A stretch of DNA of 64,000 nt from the NCBI GenBank assembly GCA_002077065.1, contig NAJO01000004.1:930001-994000 (forward strand), in the 5' to 3' direction. The translations under genes and the position numbers were made by a program. The stretch comes from Cryoendolithus antarcticus (lineage: Eukaryota; Ascomycota; Dothideomycetes; Cladosporiales; Cladosporiaceae). A model generated the notes under the pieces. It did not search any database. It was not told the DNA's origin and saw only the letters and a program-made list of their open reading frames with translations. Below, one piece after another: positions 52,024-63,259 of this stretch; position 1 is the stretch's first letter, and the number at the start of each line of letters is the position of its first letter.

Positions 52024-54272
52024 GTGCCTGATGCTGGTTGTGTTTGCAAGCGATGCGACTTCATTACACGAGCGATGCATACATGAAACGACGAAAAGTA
52101 CTGCTGGCTTGAACTCGGATCGAGGACGGGCATTTACTTCTTTCTGCAGCGTTTAGCGCGTGCTCTTTGTTCATGCATGAGGGAAGGCGAGGCGTAAGGG
52201 GTGGCGATATTTTACATTCGGTCTGCCGATTTTGATGTGGAGGTCAGGCAAGGGCGGCAGTGCTGCGTCTGCTGCACGCTCGACTTGGCTGGCGGCGAGA
52301 AGGGTTTCAAGGCGTCGGCGTTGGCGCAAGGGCTTTCGTGTGGTGATTGATAGTGGCTCTAGGCCTGACTTGCTGCAGTGGTATGAAACGAACGTCAAAA
52401 TGATACTGTGACTTCACCGAGTCTGAGCTTATCATTGCACATACGTAAGGCACACATGCGTGCTCTCGCACTACCGTCCAAGGCGATGTCACCAGGTGAG
52501 ATACCTCGGATGTGCCATGTTGGCATATATCAGTATTTAGGCTTTGCGTGACCCCTCCATACCAAAGGCGGACAAAGCTACTCTGCAGACGCACATCATC
52601 AGACGCAAACAAGCTCGAGAGCATACGATCGTACCACTATTGAAGCTACAGCCGCATGATGTAAACGCTGGAAGCCTCATCCAAACTCTAGCCATCGAAT
52701 CGACGTCGATCAATGTCGTTGTTCTCCCCGCGGCAGATGTCTCAATGTGAGGAAGCCAGGACGGCTCCCAGTGTGTCGGGTGGCGGGAATGCCCAGCCAT
52801 CTCTCGCGTGGAGCGTGCACTTCGCTAAATGCATATGCTCGGGGCGGGTCACATACGCATGGCAGTGCAGTTTGAAACTGTGAGATGAGGCTTCCAACGT
52901 TGCTATGGAAAACGTTTCTCCGTTTTACTGGTTTCCATCTCTGCTGTCAAGAAGTCGAAGCTCGAGCACGCAACCGGAACATCCGGCTAGCTTGAAGATC
53001 TTCCGCGAGATCTCAGAAGCAGGGTGCTTAAGCTGGCCAGCTCGCGAGCGTTGCCAGATCTACTGATCTCTAGCGGCGGATCGTCAAGCCACGGAGGGGT
53101 TCTTGTCGCCACCCCAGTCTACTTCACCATCTCGCGCGCGGCTAAAAGGCGACTGGACATGGTGTACTGATCCTCGAACAGTTGGCCGTAGATGTGAGAG
53201 CGGCGCATAGAGGATGGATCTCATCAGTCATGGTGGAGGAGACGTCAAATGGTCGGCATCGACCGAAAGCATACTCGTCGTTCACCACAGGTCACTGCTC
53301 AAAATAGATGTCAACGACGATGTAGTCTACGAAAGTATCTTGTACCGTACCCCGCCGCCGCCGTCTGGAGCGAGAAAGTCATGCCGAGTAAGCCGCAACC
53401 TATCCACATAGTGGGGACGCTGTTCAACACTGCTGTCTCGGTCGCCACGGTGTCACGAAGATGTGCCTGCCGTCGAGGTCTCAGTCACGGCGTAGCGAGT
53501 GTGTAACGCAGAGGCTACACCAGGTAGATGCATCGTGAAGTCCCTCGCTGGAGTTACGATATGCTTCTCGTCGTGACGGACGATGCCAGGGTGGATGCGC
53601 AGGCGTTGCTGCGAAGCGGTTAGCACATGCATACGCGTTGCCTGGCCGCCCCGCCGCTTGTCTGCAGTCCATGCAGTCCATGCAGTCGATCTCTGTACGG
53701 AGCGCTCGAATAAGGCTAGTTGAGTGAAGATGCGAAGCAGTGATTGGCTGGGCTAGGGTGAGACTGAGTCAACGAGGTGCATGGAGTCCCGGCCACGGTC
53801 TTTACCTTCTGCTTGCGGCACGCACCTGCTGTCTCGCGCGGCCGGTCCCATCGATGGCACATGCTACTTACCTACCAGCCATTCACTGGCGGCGCTAATC
53901 CCCTTCACTTGTGCCGTCACGAGCGCTTTGACAAGCTGGTGGCGTTGCTAGGTTGTCCCCAGCCAACCCCCCCGGTATTCACAATGGCCCAAGCGGCAGG
54001 CAATTGTGCACACGCAGCAATTTAAAGCTCTCTACATTCCTCACCCTGTTTCTTGTTCTGCCACAACAACCACTCAAACCATTAACCTCATCACCATCCT
54101 GCATCGCTACCTCGCTCGATCCATATCTTACCCACCCACAGGATCAACACTCGCTCGATCGCTGCATCGCACCGCATCGCCTTAACTGTCGCTATCCGCA
54201 GCTGCATTGTTCTCGCACATACTTAATAGTAACCGAACACCGCATCACTCGTAACACTCCAGCCTCGTCAAG
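52024..54272. other. Long gene-poor intergenic region
   Basis: 2.25 kb, the longest gap in the window. Short ORFs only. A 9-nt unit (tgcagtcca) repeats two to three times at ~53668-53695. The final ~230 nt are strongly CT/CA-rich and form the leader of the PIR gene. Confidence 0.5.
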
Positions 54273-55342
54273 ATGCTGTACTCCATCGCCACCTCGTTCG
54301 CCCTTGTGGCCGCTGTGGTCGCTACTCCTATGCCCCAAGCCGCGAAGACCCCCACATCTTCGGCACCAGCAGGCTGCTCGCCCAGCTACTCCGGCAAGTT
54401 CCAGATCCAGATTGTGAACGTTACAACGAGCTCGAAGCGCAGCGTCGAGAAGGTTAGTCATTGTCGATCAAGCGAGATTCCATCAAGACCATCAACTGAC
54501 TTCATCGACAGAGGCAAGATGGCAAGCTCGAGATCTCCCTCGCAGACGGTGTCCTCACCGATTCCTCCGGCCGCATCGGTAACATCGTTGCCAACCACCA
54601 GTTCCAGTTCGACCCCGCGCCAGGTCAGGCAGGTGCGATCTACACCGGTGGCTTCTCTGCATGTGGCAACGGTTCGCTCGCAATCGGTGGCAGCGCCATC
54701 TTCTACCAGTGCTTGAGCGGAGACTTCTACAACATCTACGATGAGTCGCAGGGCAAGCAGTGCAGCCAGGTCTACATCAACATCCTCTCCGCTGGCGCCA
54801 CCACTGTCGCCGCATCGCAGGCATCTGATGGTCAGCCAACGGCCTCCCCAGCTGCCCAGCAATCCGATGGCCAGGTCACTGCCTCATCCGCCGCCACTGC
54901 TGCGCCAGTCACCCAGATCACCGACGGCCAGGTCCAGGCATCCACCGCTGCACCAGTCTCCCAGATCTCTGACGGTCAGGTTCAGGCCACCACTGCTGGC
55001 ACCGCAAAGCCAGTGACTCAGATCTCCGACGGCCAGATCCAGGCCACCTCTGCTGCCACCGCTGCACCAGTGACCCAGATCTCCGATGGTCAGATCCAGG
55101 CCACCACCGCCGCTGCCCCCGTCACTCAGATCGGTGATGGCCAGATCCAGGCACCCACTGCCTCGCCAGTGACCCAAATCAGCGATGGTCAAATCCAGGC
55201 ACCAGCCAACGGCACCAAGCCCACTGGTACCATCTCCGCACCCTCCGGAACTGGCAGCCCCATCGCCTACACCGGTGCTGCCAGCAAGGCATCCGTCGCC
55301 GGTCTCTTGGCCATCGCCGGGTTCGCCATTGCTGCCCTCTAA
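54273..55342 (+). CDS. PIR-repeat cell-wall protein with GPI-type C-terminus
   Basis: Exons 54273-54452 and 54512-55342, intron 54453-54511 (gttagt...gacag); 336 residues. Signal peptide MLYSIATSFALVAAVVATPMPQ, followed by a ~140-residue N-terminal domain (GCSPSYSGKFQIQIVN, LADGVLTDSSGRIGNIVANHQFQFD, FYQCLSGDFYNIYDE, CSQVYINIL). Then come eight tandem units centred on D-G-Q (six of form QI(S/T/G)DGQ(I/V)QA), the PIR motif. In yeast a Gln of this motif is ester-linked to wall beta-1,3-glucan. The C-terminus ends with a hydrophobic GPI-signal-like segment (ASVAGLLAIAGFAIAAL). Cell-wall structural protein; the PIR + GPI combination is notable. Confidence 0.88.
54825..55205 (+). repeat. Tandem coding repeats (PIR units)
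   Basis: Eight units of about 42-60 nt encoding Q-x-x-DGQ. Spacers vary (TAAPVT, STAAPVS, TTAGTAKPVT, TAAAPVT), so unit length is uneven. Such repeats often change copy number between strains. Confidence 0.8.
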
Positions 55343-56810
55343 GCGCATCCCAACACCATGCTGCCGTAAGCGCTTCGGCACTCAACACCTCACTCTCCAG
55401 CTCGCCTTCACTGGCCGCAAGCTGGGAGCTCTCTCTCCTTCACACGATTTACACGTTGTACATGACACCTTCCTTCTTGGGTACGCAGCAGGCAGAGGCG
55501 ATCACAACGATCATTTGGTTTACGGCAGGGCATGGGATTCACGGGGGCGGTAATGTGTCATGAACACTCGGGCCCAACAGGACACGGTGGGCTTGGGTTT
55601 ACGGAATTGGGTACGGGAGATGAACAAGTGTCCTGCCGACACAACTGTCTGCTGCCAGCATAGCCAGCGAAAATATTGCGAGTTTGTCTTGTGGCACAGC
55701 TTAGCTTTAGTTTAGGCACAGTGATGCTTCCTCGCGTAATAGCAGGATGTGTCAATAGTATCAAAATATCAAAATCAACCTCATCATATTTTTATTCGCC
55801 TTTGCACAATTCCACCATCCTCATCTTTGATCCTACGCTCGTGACAGTGGGGTGCAAGCTCTCCCACCCGAAACACCACTCCTCCACCAGTACCACAGTT
55901 CGCAGGAGTGACATGCAAAGCACCTCGAAACAAGCAGCTCTTGGCGACGCAATGCACCATGCAAATGCAAATGCAAGCTGCAGACGCGCGGCCCTGCAGC
56001 AGTCCCTAGCGGCGGATAAAAGCTGCACTTGCAGTAGTTCAATGAGCATCCAATAGCTCGGCTCGTGCACTGACTGCAGTGAACATCGTTGATGCATTCG
56101 ACATCGACAGTCCAGGCCTCGGCTACATGGATGAGCGCATCACCATTGCACAGAGCAACGTGGTGGCCGGGAGGAGCTCGAAGCTTGACATTGTAGGAGA
56201 GTTTTCGGAGCCATGCGAGTAAGCGAAAGGCTATATTGCTATAGTATATGTCGATCTATCTGGCCCAATGCCTTGAATCATGTTAGTTCATGTACTTTCA
56301 TATATGTCGCTATCGCATGCATGGGTAGATCCTCCACTTTCGGCGAGTCGTGACGACAGGTTTTGCGGAGATGGGATTGTCACGAGGTTCGTATATTCGC
56401 CATATCCCCGCTTTTGGCGAGTCGTCGGCAGGGTGGCTGGTATAGGAATGAGGATCGTGTTGGTGGAGGTGAGTGTAAGCGAGGTGGTAGATCTATCAGC
56501 GGTGTGATATCGGACACTGGAGAAGCGAGAAACGAGGTAGCATGGAAGGCAAGATGCGGCTTCGTGTGCCCTAATTCAGCATTTGCTATCTACCGTGCTC
56601 GAGAACCTGCATCTGTCAATAGCAGTTGCCACTGCCACCCAAATGCCGCAAGTGAGTGGCAGGCAGCAGTCGACAACCCGTAGTAAGTTGCGGGAGATGT
56701 TCAGGCTGAACCGTCTGGGCGCAACTCCTCCCATTATGGTGAATAGTTGCAGAAGCGATCGCCAGCAGGGTTGACGACTCATTCATCCTCAGTACCTGAG
56801 GCAGATGTCA
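55343..56810. other. Intergenic region between convergent genes
   Basis: 1.47 kb with no recognisable gene. Slightly AT-rich around 55740-55830. A short atgcaaatgcaaatgcaa run occurs near 55960. Confidence 0.5.
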
Positions 56811-59045
56811 TTACCATGCCTGTGCATATTCCCCGTCGCCTGGACGAGCATAGCCAGGAAGCAGTGGATAAGGCATCGGCTCGTCAGGCGCCAGATATAC
56901 ATGTACGGTCTGCGTCGACTTTGTGGACGAACACTGACTCTTCACATTCCGAGGCTTGTAGGCTTCCGCGAGTGGCCACTGTGGATCATCATCCTCACTG
57001 TCGCTCTCGTACAGTGCTGCAGCACTGTTCGCGTCGCTGACTGCAGGAGCCATAATCCTGTGCTCCGCAGGCGCTACAACATACTTTGGCAACTTCAGCA
57101 TAGCCGGCGGCAGAGGCGCGACATTGACCGGAGGTTTTGGTAGCGGTCGATCGGGCGGAGGGCTGCTAGGACTCGTCGATATGAAGTTTTCGATTACGTG
57201 TCTGTCAGCTGCATGCTGAGGTGTGAAGATACTGCCATTGACCGACTGGGCCACCTTGTGTGACACTTTGACCGCCTTGACACCTTTGAACTCTGCTCGG
57301 CGAACGGAGATGATCTGTGAGTCGTGCGACTCGTCCACGTTGAGTATACGTGCTTGCATCAGCTCAGGGTATTCGTACCGTTGAGATGGAACGCGGATGT
57401 TTAGGCATGTGGAGCGCTGTTCGACGTTAGATGATGCTCGTTGTCGAGCACCGTACATTGAGATGATTCCAGCCGTCGTTATGACCGGACTTGTAATAGG
57501 CTTCGTAGCGCCAGCGAGGCTTGCGGGTGATCTCGAATTCTCATGACTTTCAGGACTTACGGCTGTGGTCAGGGTCATAATCTCCGCGACACAGGTAACC
57601 CGTCGTTTCTCCAGTGCTTTCAGCTTGGCCACACAGACATCCATAGAAGACGATATTGTCGACAGCGACATCTGCTGATCGAGCAGTACATTAGTATAGT
57701 TCGGCCCTGTCTGCTCCTCACGCAGACAGCTCGAGATCATGTTTGACAGCTCACGCCTCTCGGCTCGCAAGGCATCGTATCGCGCGAACACAGTCGCGCT
57801 CTGATCTACGAGGTCTTGCAATGTCTGCAACGACCCGGAAAGATCAGGCCCAGTTTTGGCAGCCTCGACGTGAACTACAACCGCACTCGCACTCGATAGA
57901 CTTGTGGCTGCCGAATGGCCATTCGCAGGGACAACAGGGCGACCCGCGCCCAGCTTGAGCGCTGGTGGTATCAGCTCCTGCTGATCCATGAAGTGTGCAG
58001 TCTCAGGAGAGCCTTTCTTCGTCAAGGTAGGCGTAGTATACGCTTTCGGCAATAACGTTACTTCGCTAGCTTTGCGCTGCAGTCCGGGAACGGCCTTTCT
58101 GGTGATCGTCATGGTCCGCGCAGGGCTCACTTGAACAGGGCTGTCCGAGATCTCCACTGCTATGTGCGTCCCCATGGCGGACAGGATCGAGTCCACTGAC
58201 TCTACCATACCGGATGTAGGCGAAGTCGCTCGCGAGGATGCCAGGCTACCTCCAATGCTCGACAAGTCCGGGGTCGGTATGCCCATAAGTTCCCTGACTT
58301 TCGCATCTTCGCTGAGCGAAGAGTAAGTGTCATTTTCCGAAAGTAGCGTCCATGAAGGGGAAATGGTCCGTATCGTCAAGTCGCGTGTTAATTCTGAACT
58401 TAGGGACTCCACGGGGGAGTCCGCTCGATGAGCTGGTGCATTCTCTGGAGGTGGTGGTGGCAGTGGCTTCTCGATGTCGACTCGCCGGATGCGTTGCTTA
58501 GGAAGTCCGGGAACGGGACTGCCACCATCGGTCGCAGTACGCTCATGGGTTCTGGCGATGATTGTGACCACCGATGGCTGGTTGCGAGTGCGCTCCAGCA
58601 CATTGAGCGGCGCACTTGTTGACCGCGCATGGTTGACATCCTCGATCAGTCTTGGCTTATAGCCACGTAGCTTGAATGGCAGGGCTCGTGGAGCGTGTGG
58701 ATCGCTGGAGGCGCCAGCTGAGGTCAAGATGGGTATCGCGTTACGGTCCAATCTCGTGGTGGAGCCTTTACGTGGTGGCGAGACGTGACGGCCAGAATGT
58801 TCGCCAGTGCCGTTAGCTCGTCGCGAGTCGTCCAAGGAGAACGAGCGACGTCCATGAGTGGGAGCGACCCGTAGTAGGTTGTGATGGTCGGCGGCATTGT
58901 TCGGTTTCTGCACCAGCGCAGCTGGAGGGAACAGTCGATATCCTACCCTCTCGTGACTCTCCGCACGTGATGGCTGTGGACGCCGTAGCTCAGGTGTAGC
59001 ACTCCTCAACAGCCCAGGCATCGTGTTCGACATTATGAAGTCCAT
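56811..59045 (-). CDS. Hypothetical mostly disordered protein with PLPPPPP motif and helical core
   Basis: ATG 59045 (MDFIMSNTMPGLL) gives 744 residues. The frame is open to 59180, but the extra 45 residues look like leader. Basic Ser/Arg/Pro-rich N-terminus; EKPLPPPPPENAP near residue 205; repeated Ser/Thr-rich segments with SPTSG and SISPSW-like patterns. A helical segment at ~415-520 (LQTLQDLVDQSATVFARYDALRAERRELSNMI, MSLSTISSSMDVCVAKLKALEKRRVTCVAEIMTL) is likely coiled coil. A Pro-rich tail with RPLPKPPVNVAPLPPAML ends in an acidic segment. Possibly a cytoskeletal or signalling scaffold with SH3 ligands; not recognised. Confidence 0.65.
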   Translation of the reverse strand: MDFIMSNTMPGLLRSATPELRRPQPSRAESHERVGYRLFPPAALVQKPNNAADHHNLLRVAPTHGRRSFSLDDSRRANGTGEHSGRHVSPPRKGSTTRLDRNAIPILTSAGASSDPHAPRALPFKLRGYKPRLIEDVNHARSTSAPLNVLERTRNQPSVVTIIARTHERTATDGGSPVPGLPKQRIRRVDIEKPLPPPPPENAPAHRADSPVESLSSELTRDLTIRTISPSWTLLSENDTYSSLSEDAKVRELMGIPTPDLSSIGGSLASSRATSPTSGMVESVDSILSAMGTHIAVEISDSPVQVSPARTMTITRKAVPGLQRKASEVTLLPKAYTTPTLTKKGSPETAHFMDQQELIPPALKLGAGRPVVPANGHSAATSLSSASAVVVHVEAAKTGPDLSGSLQTLQDLVDQSATVFARYDALRAERRELSNMISSCLREEQTGPNYTNVLLDQQMSLSTISSSMDVCVAKLKALEKRRVTCVAEIMTLTTAVSPESHENSRSPASLAGATKPITSPVITTAGIISMYGARQRASSNVEQRSTCLNIRVPSQRYEYPELMQARILNVDESHDSQIISVRRAEFKGVKAVKVSHKVAQSVNGSIFTPQHAADRHVIENFISTSPSSPPPDRPLPKPPVNVAPLPPAMLKLPKYVVAPAEHRIMAPAVSDANSAAALYESDSEDDDPQWPLAEAYKPRNVKSQCSSTKSTQTVHVYLAPDEPMPYPLLPGYARPGDGEYAQAW

Positions 59046-59874
59046 GCTTGCGCGTTGCGCGCTGCAATTCAACCGTAAAGTGATGTGTTCGATATTGTCC
59101 TGCAGCGCAAATCTCCAACCCGCAAGTTGCGAGGTGCATGCAGACCATGAACGCAGGAATGTTGACAGAATGTGGAACACTACGATACCTCAAATGTGCA
59201 TCGATCTCCGGATGCACATGGCTATGGCCCAAACCATCGCCGGCGGGCTTTTAGCCAGACGTCGTCGAAACACGCCTCAAGCCGTCTCTGTCGCTCGGCG
59301 TCTCATGCCGGCTAGGACTCCCGGACTTGATGGCCGTCTGCACTGTTCAGGAGGGAGAGCGACTGCCGCTGCGACAAACGAGATCCGGCGCGTCGTGTAG
59401 CTACCATTGCATTCACCTAATGTCTCCACGATGCGTACTGTACCGCCTAATTGGACGTGACAGGTAATTGCACTCTGCCATAGATTGGTCGATCGCGCGC
59501 GGCGCAGGCGGCGCACGCCCTGGGATGGAGGGCCAGTCAGGGCCATGAGTAGTGGGCATGCAGCAGAGTAGGCGCTCGAGACGATGATTTGAAGATGCGC
59601 ATATGGCATGTTTCAGAAAGAGTGTTTGGACTTGGACTCCTGGAAGCGATCTTGGATCTCCCATGGTCCGTGCAGGGCAGGTGGAACGCGACCAGGCGAT
59701 TTGTCACCCTCGCCAACGCAAGCCTGGGAGTGACCACATAGGCAGCATTCTATACATTTTACCCTGTTTGTGGCCCGAAGAACAATGTCTAAAGGTTCGG
59801 AACGAGTCTGACAGGCGCTATGTACGCCTCAATCTGGCCTCGCCCGGCAGTATATCAGAGAACCTCGAGTCGAT
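59046..59874. other. Intergenic region
   Basis: Promoter of the PLPPPPP protein gene and 3' flank of the NADP alcohol dehydrogenase gene. No gene recognised. Confidence 0.45.
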
Positions 59875-61128
59875 CTACGAGCGTTTGCCGAACGCCTTGT
59901 CGAAGTCTGTGAGCACCAGCCTGTACCGCACATTCTTGTTGCCTTGCACGCGCTCAACGACCTCCTTGCACCCGGCCTCAGAGATGGGAATCTCCTCAAT
60001 CCACGACTTGATGTTCTGCTTGGACGCACTGCGAATACGTTAGCATTGACAGACTCCTCGACCCGTCGAAAAGGCTCGAACTCACAGCTCAAACATGGCG
60101 ATCATCTCAGGCCTATTTCCGATGTGTGAAGCACCGATGTAGCATCCGTTGGGAGCGAAGTCCTGTGCCATGAGCGTGGGCAGCGGCTTGTCGCCGAGAC
60201 CCACGTTGTGGAACTTGCCCATGACCTTGAGCGTGGAGAAGTAGTCGGGCAGGTTGAACTTGTCGGTGGCATCGGCAGCATTGATGATGAAGTCGAAGCG
60301 GAACGCATACGGCTTGAACCAGTCCTTATCGCCGGTCACGATGAACTCCTTGGCGCCCATCTTCAGTGCATCCTCCTTCTTGCCTGGGCTATGCGAGAGC
60401 ACGTAGACCTCAGCCCCGAGAGCGACAGCCCACAGCACGGCGAAGTGGCCGAGACCACCCATGCCGACAATGGCGACCTTCTTACCCGGTCCTGCGCCAA
60501 GGCGTACGAGCGGACTGTAGACCGTAAGACCAGCACACAGCATCGGTGCTGCGATCGCAGTCTCAATGTTGTCCGGGATTTTGAAAGTGAAATACTCATG
60601 TGCACGCATATGCGAGGAGTATCCACCCTGTGCGATTGTACCATCCTTGTACGGGGCGCCGTAGGTGTCGACTCCGTTCGGGCAGTAGTTCTCCTGATCG
60701 GCTTTGCAGTTGTCGCAGTCCAAATCTGCTTGGATCTGAGCTCCAACACCCACACGGTCTCCGACCTTGATGGTCTTTACATCTTTGCCGACCTTGATCG
60801 CCTTACCGACCACCTCATGGCCGACACAGATGGGTAGTGGACAGTCTCCCCAGCCGCCTGTTGCTAGTCAGGATCTGCTCTTGATTCTGCTCGTGGAAGA
60901 AGGTACTCACCTGTGATCGTGTGCACATCAGAGCCGCAAACGCCACAGGCGTCAATGGCAATGTCGATGTCGCGATCCTCGAACGGCTTGAGCTTGAACT
61001 GATTGGTATGTCAGATTGATGCCCTCGTCCTCTCAACTCTTCGGCCTACTCACCTCTTGCTTCTTGAAGTCAGACCACTTCTTCTGGTCCTCGATCATGA
61101 AACCCTCTGCTGTCTCGGGGTACCCCAT
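59875..61128 (-). CDS. NADP-dependent alcohol dehydrogenase, cinnamyl-alcohol (ADH6) type
   Basis: Zinc-dependent, usually NADPH-using reductase of aldehydes. Four exons: 61128-61054, 60998-60911, 60857-60086, 60028-59875; 362 residues. Motifs: ACGVCGSDVHTIT|GGWGDCPLPICVGHEVVG (catalytic Cys and GHE), QADLDCDNCKADQENYC, GTIAQGGYSSHMRAHEYFTFKIPD, APMLCAGLTVYSPLVRLGAGPGKKVAIVGMGGLGHFAV (Rossmann GxGGxG), and the C-terminal IKSWIEEIPISEAGCKEVVERV. In the structural-zinc loop the first of the four usual cysteines is Asp (ADLDC), which may alter or abolish that site or be a subfamily trait. Sits 0.95 kb from the class-I-like ADH gene on the same strand; co-regulation is not shown. Confidence 0.92.
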
Positions 61129-62075
61129 GATTGCGGTGTGTTGAAGTGGTGGGCAAGGGAGAGGAAGTGTGTATGAGATAGTCTGGTAGAGATTGAGAGT
61201 GGGTGAAGTGGATTGAGAGTGATGATGGAGCAAAGAGAAGTCTCCCTACCTCATTTACGCCGGGGAGAAGGTGAAATGTTCTGGTAGTGAGGTCATAGGC
61301 CGTCAGTATGCAGGCGAACAACGTCAACACACTGCGCGGAGTCCACCACGAGCTGCCGGAAGAATATGCCACTGCGGTTCTGCAGCCGGGTCTGCAACGG
61401 GCTCTGCGGCAACTTTATCTGCGGTCGAAGTCAATGAAGCCTAGAACCTCAAGGTGTGTCGTTCCATGAATCCTTGCGTTGTTTGAATTCGCCTCCAGTT
61501 CCAATGGAAACGCGGGGCATGGTGGGGGTCATGAACCGCGGAGCCCGCTCCAGGCGATTGAGGAATCAGTGAGAGCAGCAACATGACCTGGTGTTCGATC
61601 CACGTTTGGCGAAGTAGACTTTCATGAAAGCATCAGGTCCGCCGTATCAGTGGAGATCGTGGCCGGCGTACCTGCGGCGCGGTGGCGATGAGCACGTCCA
61701 TCTGCCTTGTCAGTAATAACTCGCGTCCGCGGCGCCCATCTCGGCAACTCGGTGCTCTTTCGAGCGAACAAACGACGGCAGGTGTAGCGATGCCGTTCGG
61801 TCGGTGAAGACAGACCACACACGGCGTATCACGTGCAAGAGTCCAATCGCGGCTTTGCAATACTGTACAGATCAGAGGGCACGTGTTCGGGGTGTCACAC
61901 GCTGTACCAGTAGACAACAATAGATAGCTACAGTACCGTGGAGAGCGCCAATGCAAGCGAAGGAGTGAAACAGGAAAGATACTGGGCGAGATTGAAAGTC
62001 CTCACAGACTGGAGCTGACATGACCATCAATGTGCTCCCGTGACGCAAGATCGTGCTCGCATGTTGGTTATATAT
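61129..62075. other. Intergenic region between the two ADH genes
   Basis: 947 nt with no recognisable gene or repeat; contains the promoter of the NADP ADH gene, with a CT-rich leader just upstream of 61128. Confidence 0.5.
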
Positions 62076-63259
62076 CTAGCTCAAGTCCAGCACCACTCTC
62101 CCCTTCAACTCAGCCCGATGCATCTTCTCGAATGTCTCCGTCAACTGATCAAGCTTGATTGTCTCAAAGTGCGTCTTCACAAGCCCCCTCGCGGCGAGAT
62201 CCAGCGTCTCAATAGCCTCCCTACGATCACCTACAGCGACACCGACAATCTTCTGTGCTTTTGCAACCAGGAACTGCGGGTACGCAGTCGCAATAGGCTT
62301 GAGGTCTCCCTCTGGTAGACCAACACAGACCAGTGTGCCACCGAATTTCAGCAGACCCATGCCAGAGGCGTAGGCACCGTTGGCAGCGGTGAGAACGAGG
62401 ACTGCTTGTGCGCCGAGGCCACCGGTGGCTTTCTTGACCTGTTCCTCGGCGTCGCCCTTGGTGTGGTCGATGAAGACTTCAGCGCCGCACTCTTTGACTA
62501 GGTCTTCCTTGTTGCCTTGGTCAATGCCGATGACTCTCATGCCCATGCCGCGGGAGGCAATCTGGACTGCCAAATGGCCGAGCTGGAGATAGTGTCAGCG
62601 TCCATATGCGAACAGTCAAGACCATTGCTATACATACTCCACCGCCTGCACCAAGTAGCACAACCCAGTCTCCACTCTTTGCGTTCGACTTCCTCAGAGC
62701 ACTGTACACCGTGACGCCAGCACACAGCATCGGCGCCGCAGCGGCACTGTCCAGACTCTCTGGAATAGGCGTAACATAGCTCGCCGGTGCAGTTACGTAC
62801 TGTTGGAACGTGCCGGGAGTGTAGTACCCAGAAACCTTCTGATTGAAGCATACGCCATCATGTCCACTCAGGCAGGCCGGACAGCTGTCACAGATAGCCG
62901 AGATCCACTTAACGCCCACGCGGTCTCCGACCTTGACTGCGGAATGCTCTGTTCCTGGACCCATCTTGACGATTTTGCCGACACCTTCGTGGCCTCCAAC
63001 TTGGCCTGCTTGCGTTGGGGCTGGGAGGCCCTTCCAGCTGTTGGTCATGACACCGAGATCACTGTGGCAGACGCCAGAGTGGGAGCTGGAAGGTTATCAG
63101 CTCAAGAGTCGGTATGGGCGACTCGCTCGACTCTTACAGATTGATCAGGACATCTCCAGGGCCAGGCTCGGGCATGTCAAGCTCGACTACCTTGGTCGAG
63201 ATCTTGCCGGGCTCATCGTAGATCGCACCCTTGTACTTCTTTGGGAGATCGCCCATCAT
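62076..63259 (-). CDS. Zinc alcohol dehydrogenase, ADH1 type
   Basis: NAD-dependent ethanol/acetaldehyde interconversion is the family's typical reaction. Exons 63259-63138, 63085-62638, 62582-62076; 358 residues. The double ATG at 63259/63256 (MMGDLPKKYKG) is the likely start. Catalytic zinc: Cys in SHSGVCHSDLGV, His in GHEGVGK. Structural zinc loop complete: CDSCPACLSGHDGVC. Rossmann motif GAGGG|LGHLAVQIA reconstructed across the second intron (62583-62637). Other motifs: QYVTAPASYVTPIPE, APMLCAGVTVYSAL and AANGAYASGMGLLKFGG. The C-terminus ELKGRVVLDLS is intact. Probably cytosolic, since no presequence is visible. Confidence 0.95.

Noticed and set aside
59875..63259. A metabolic gene cluster built on the two alcohol dehydrogenases
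   Set aside because: Only two dehydrogenases from different classes are present, with no core biosynthetic enzyme, regulator or transporter beside them.
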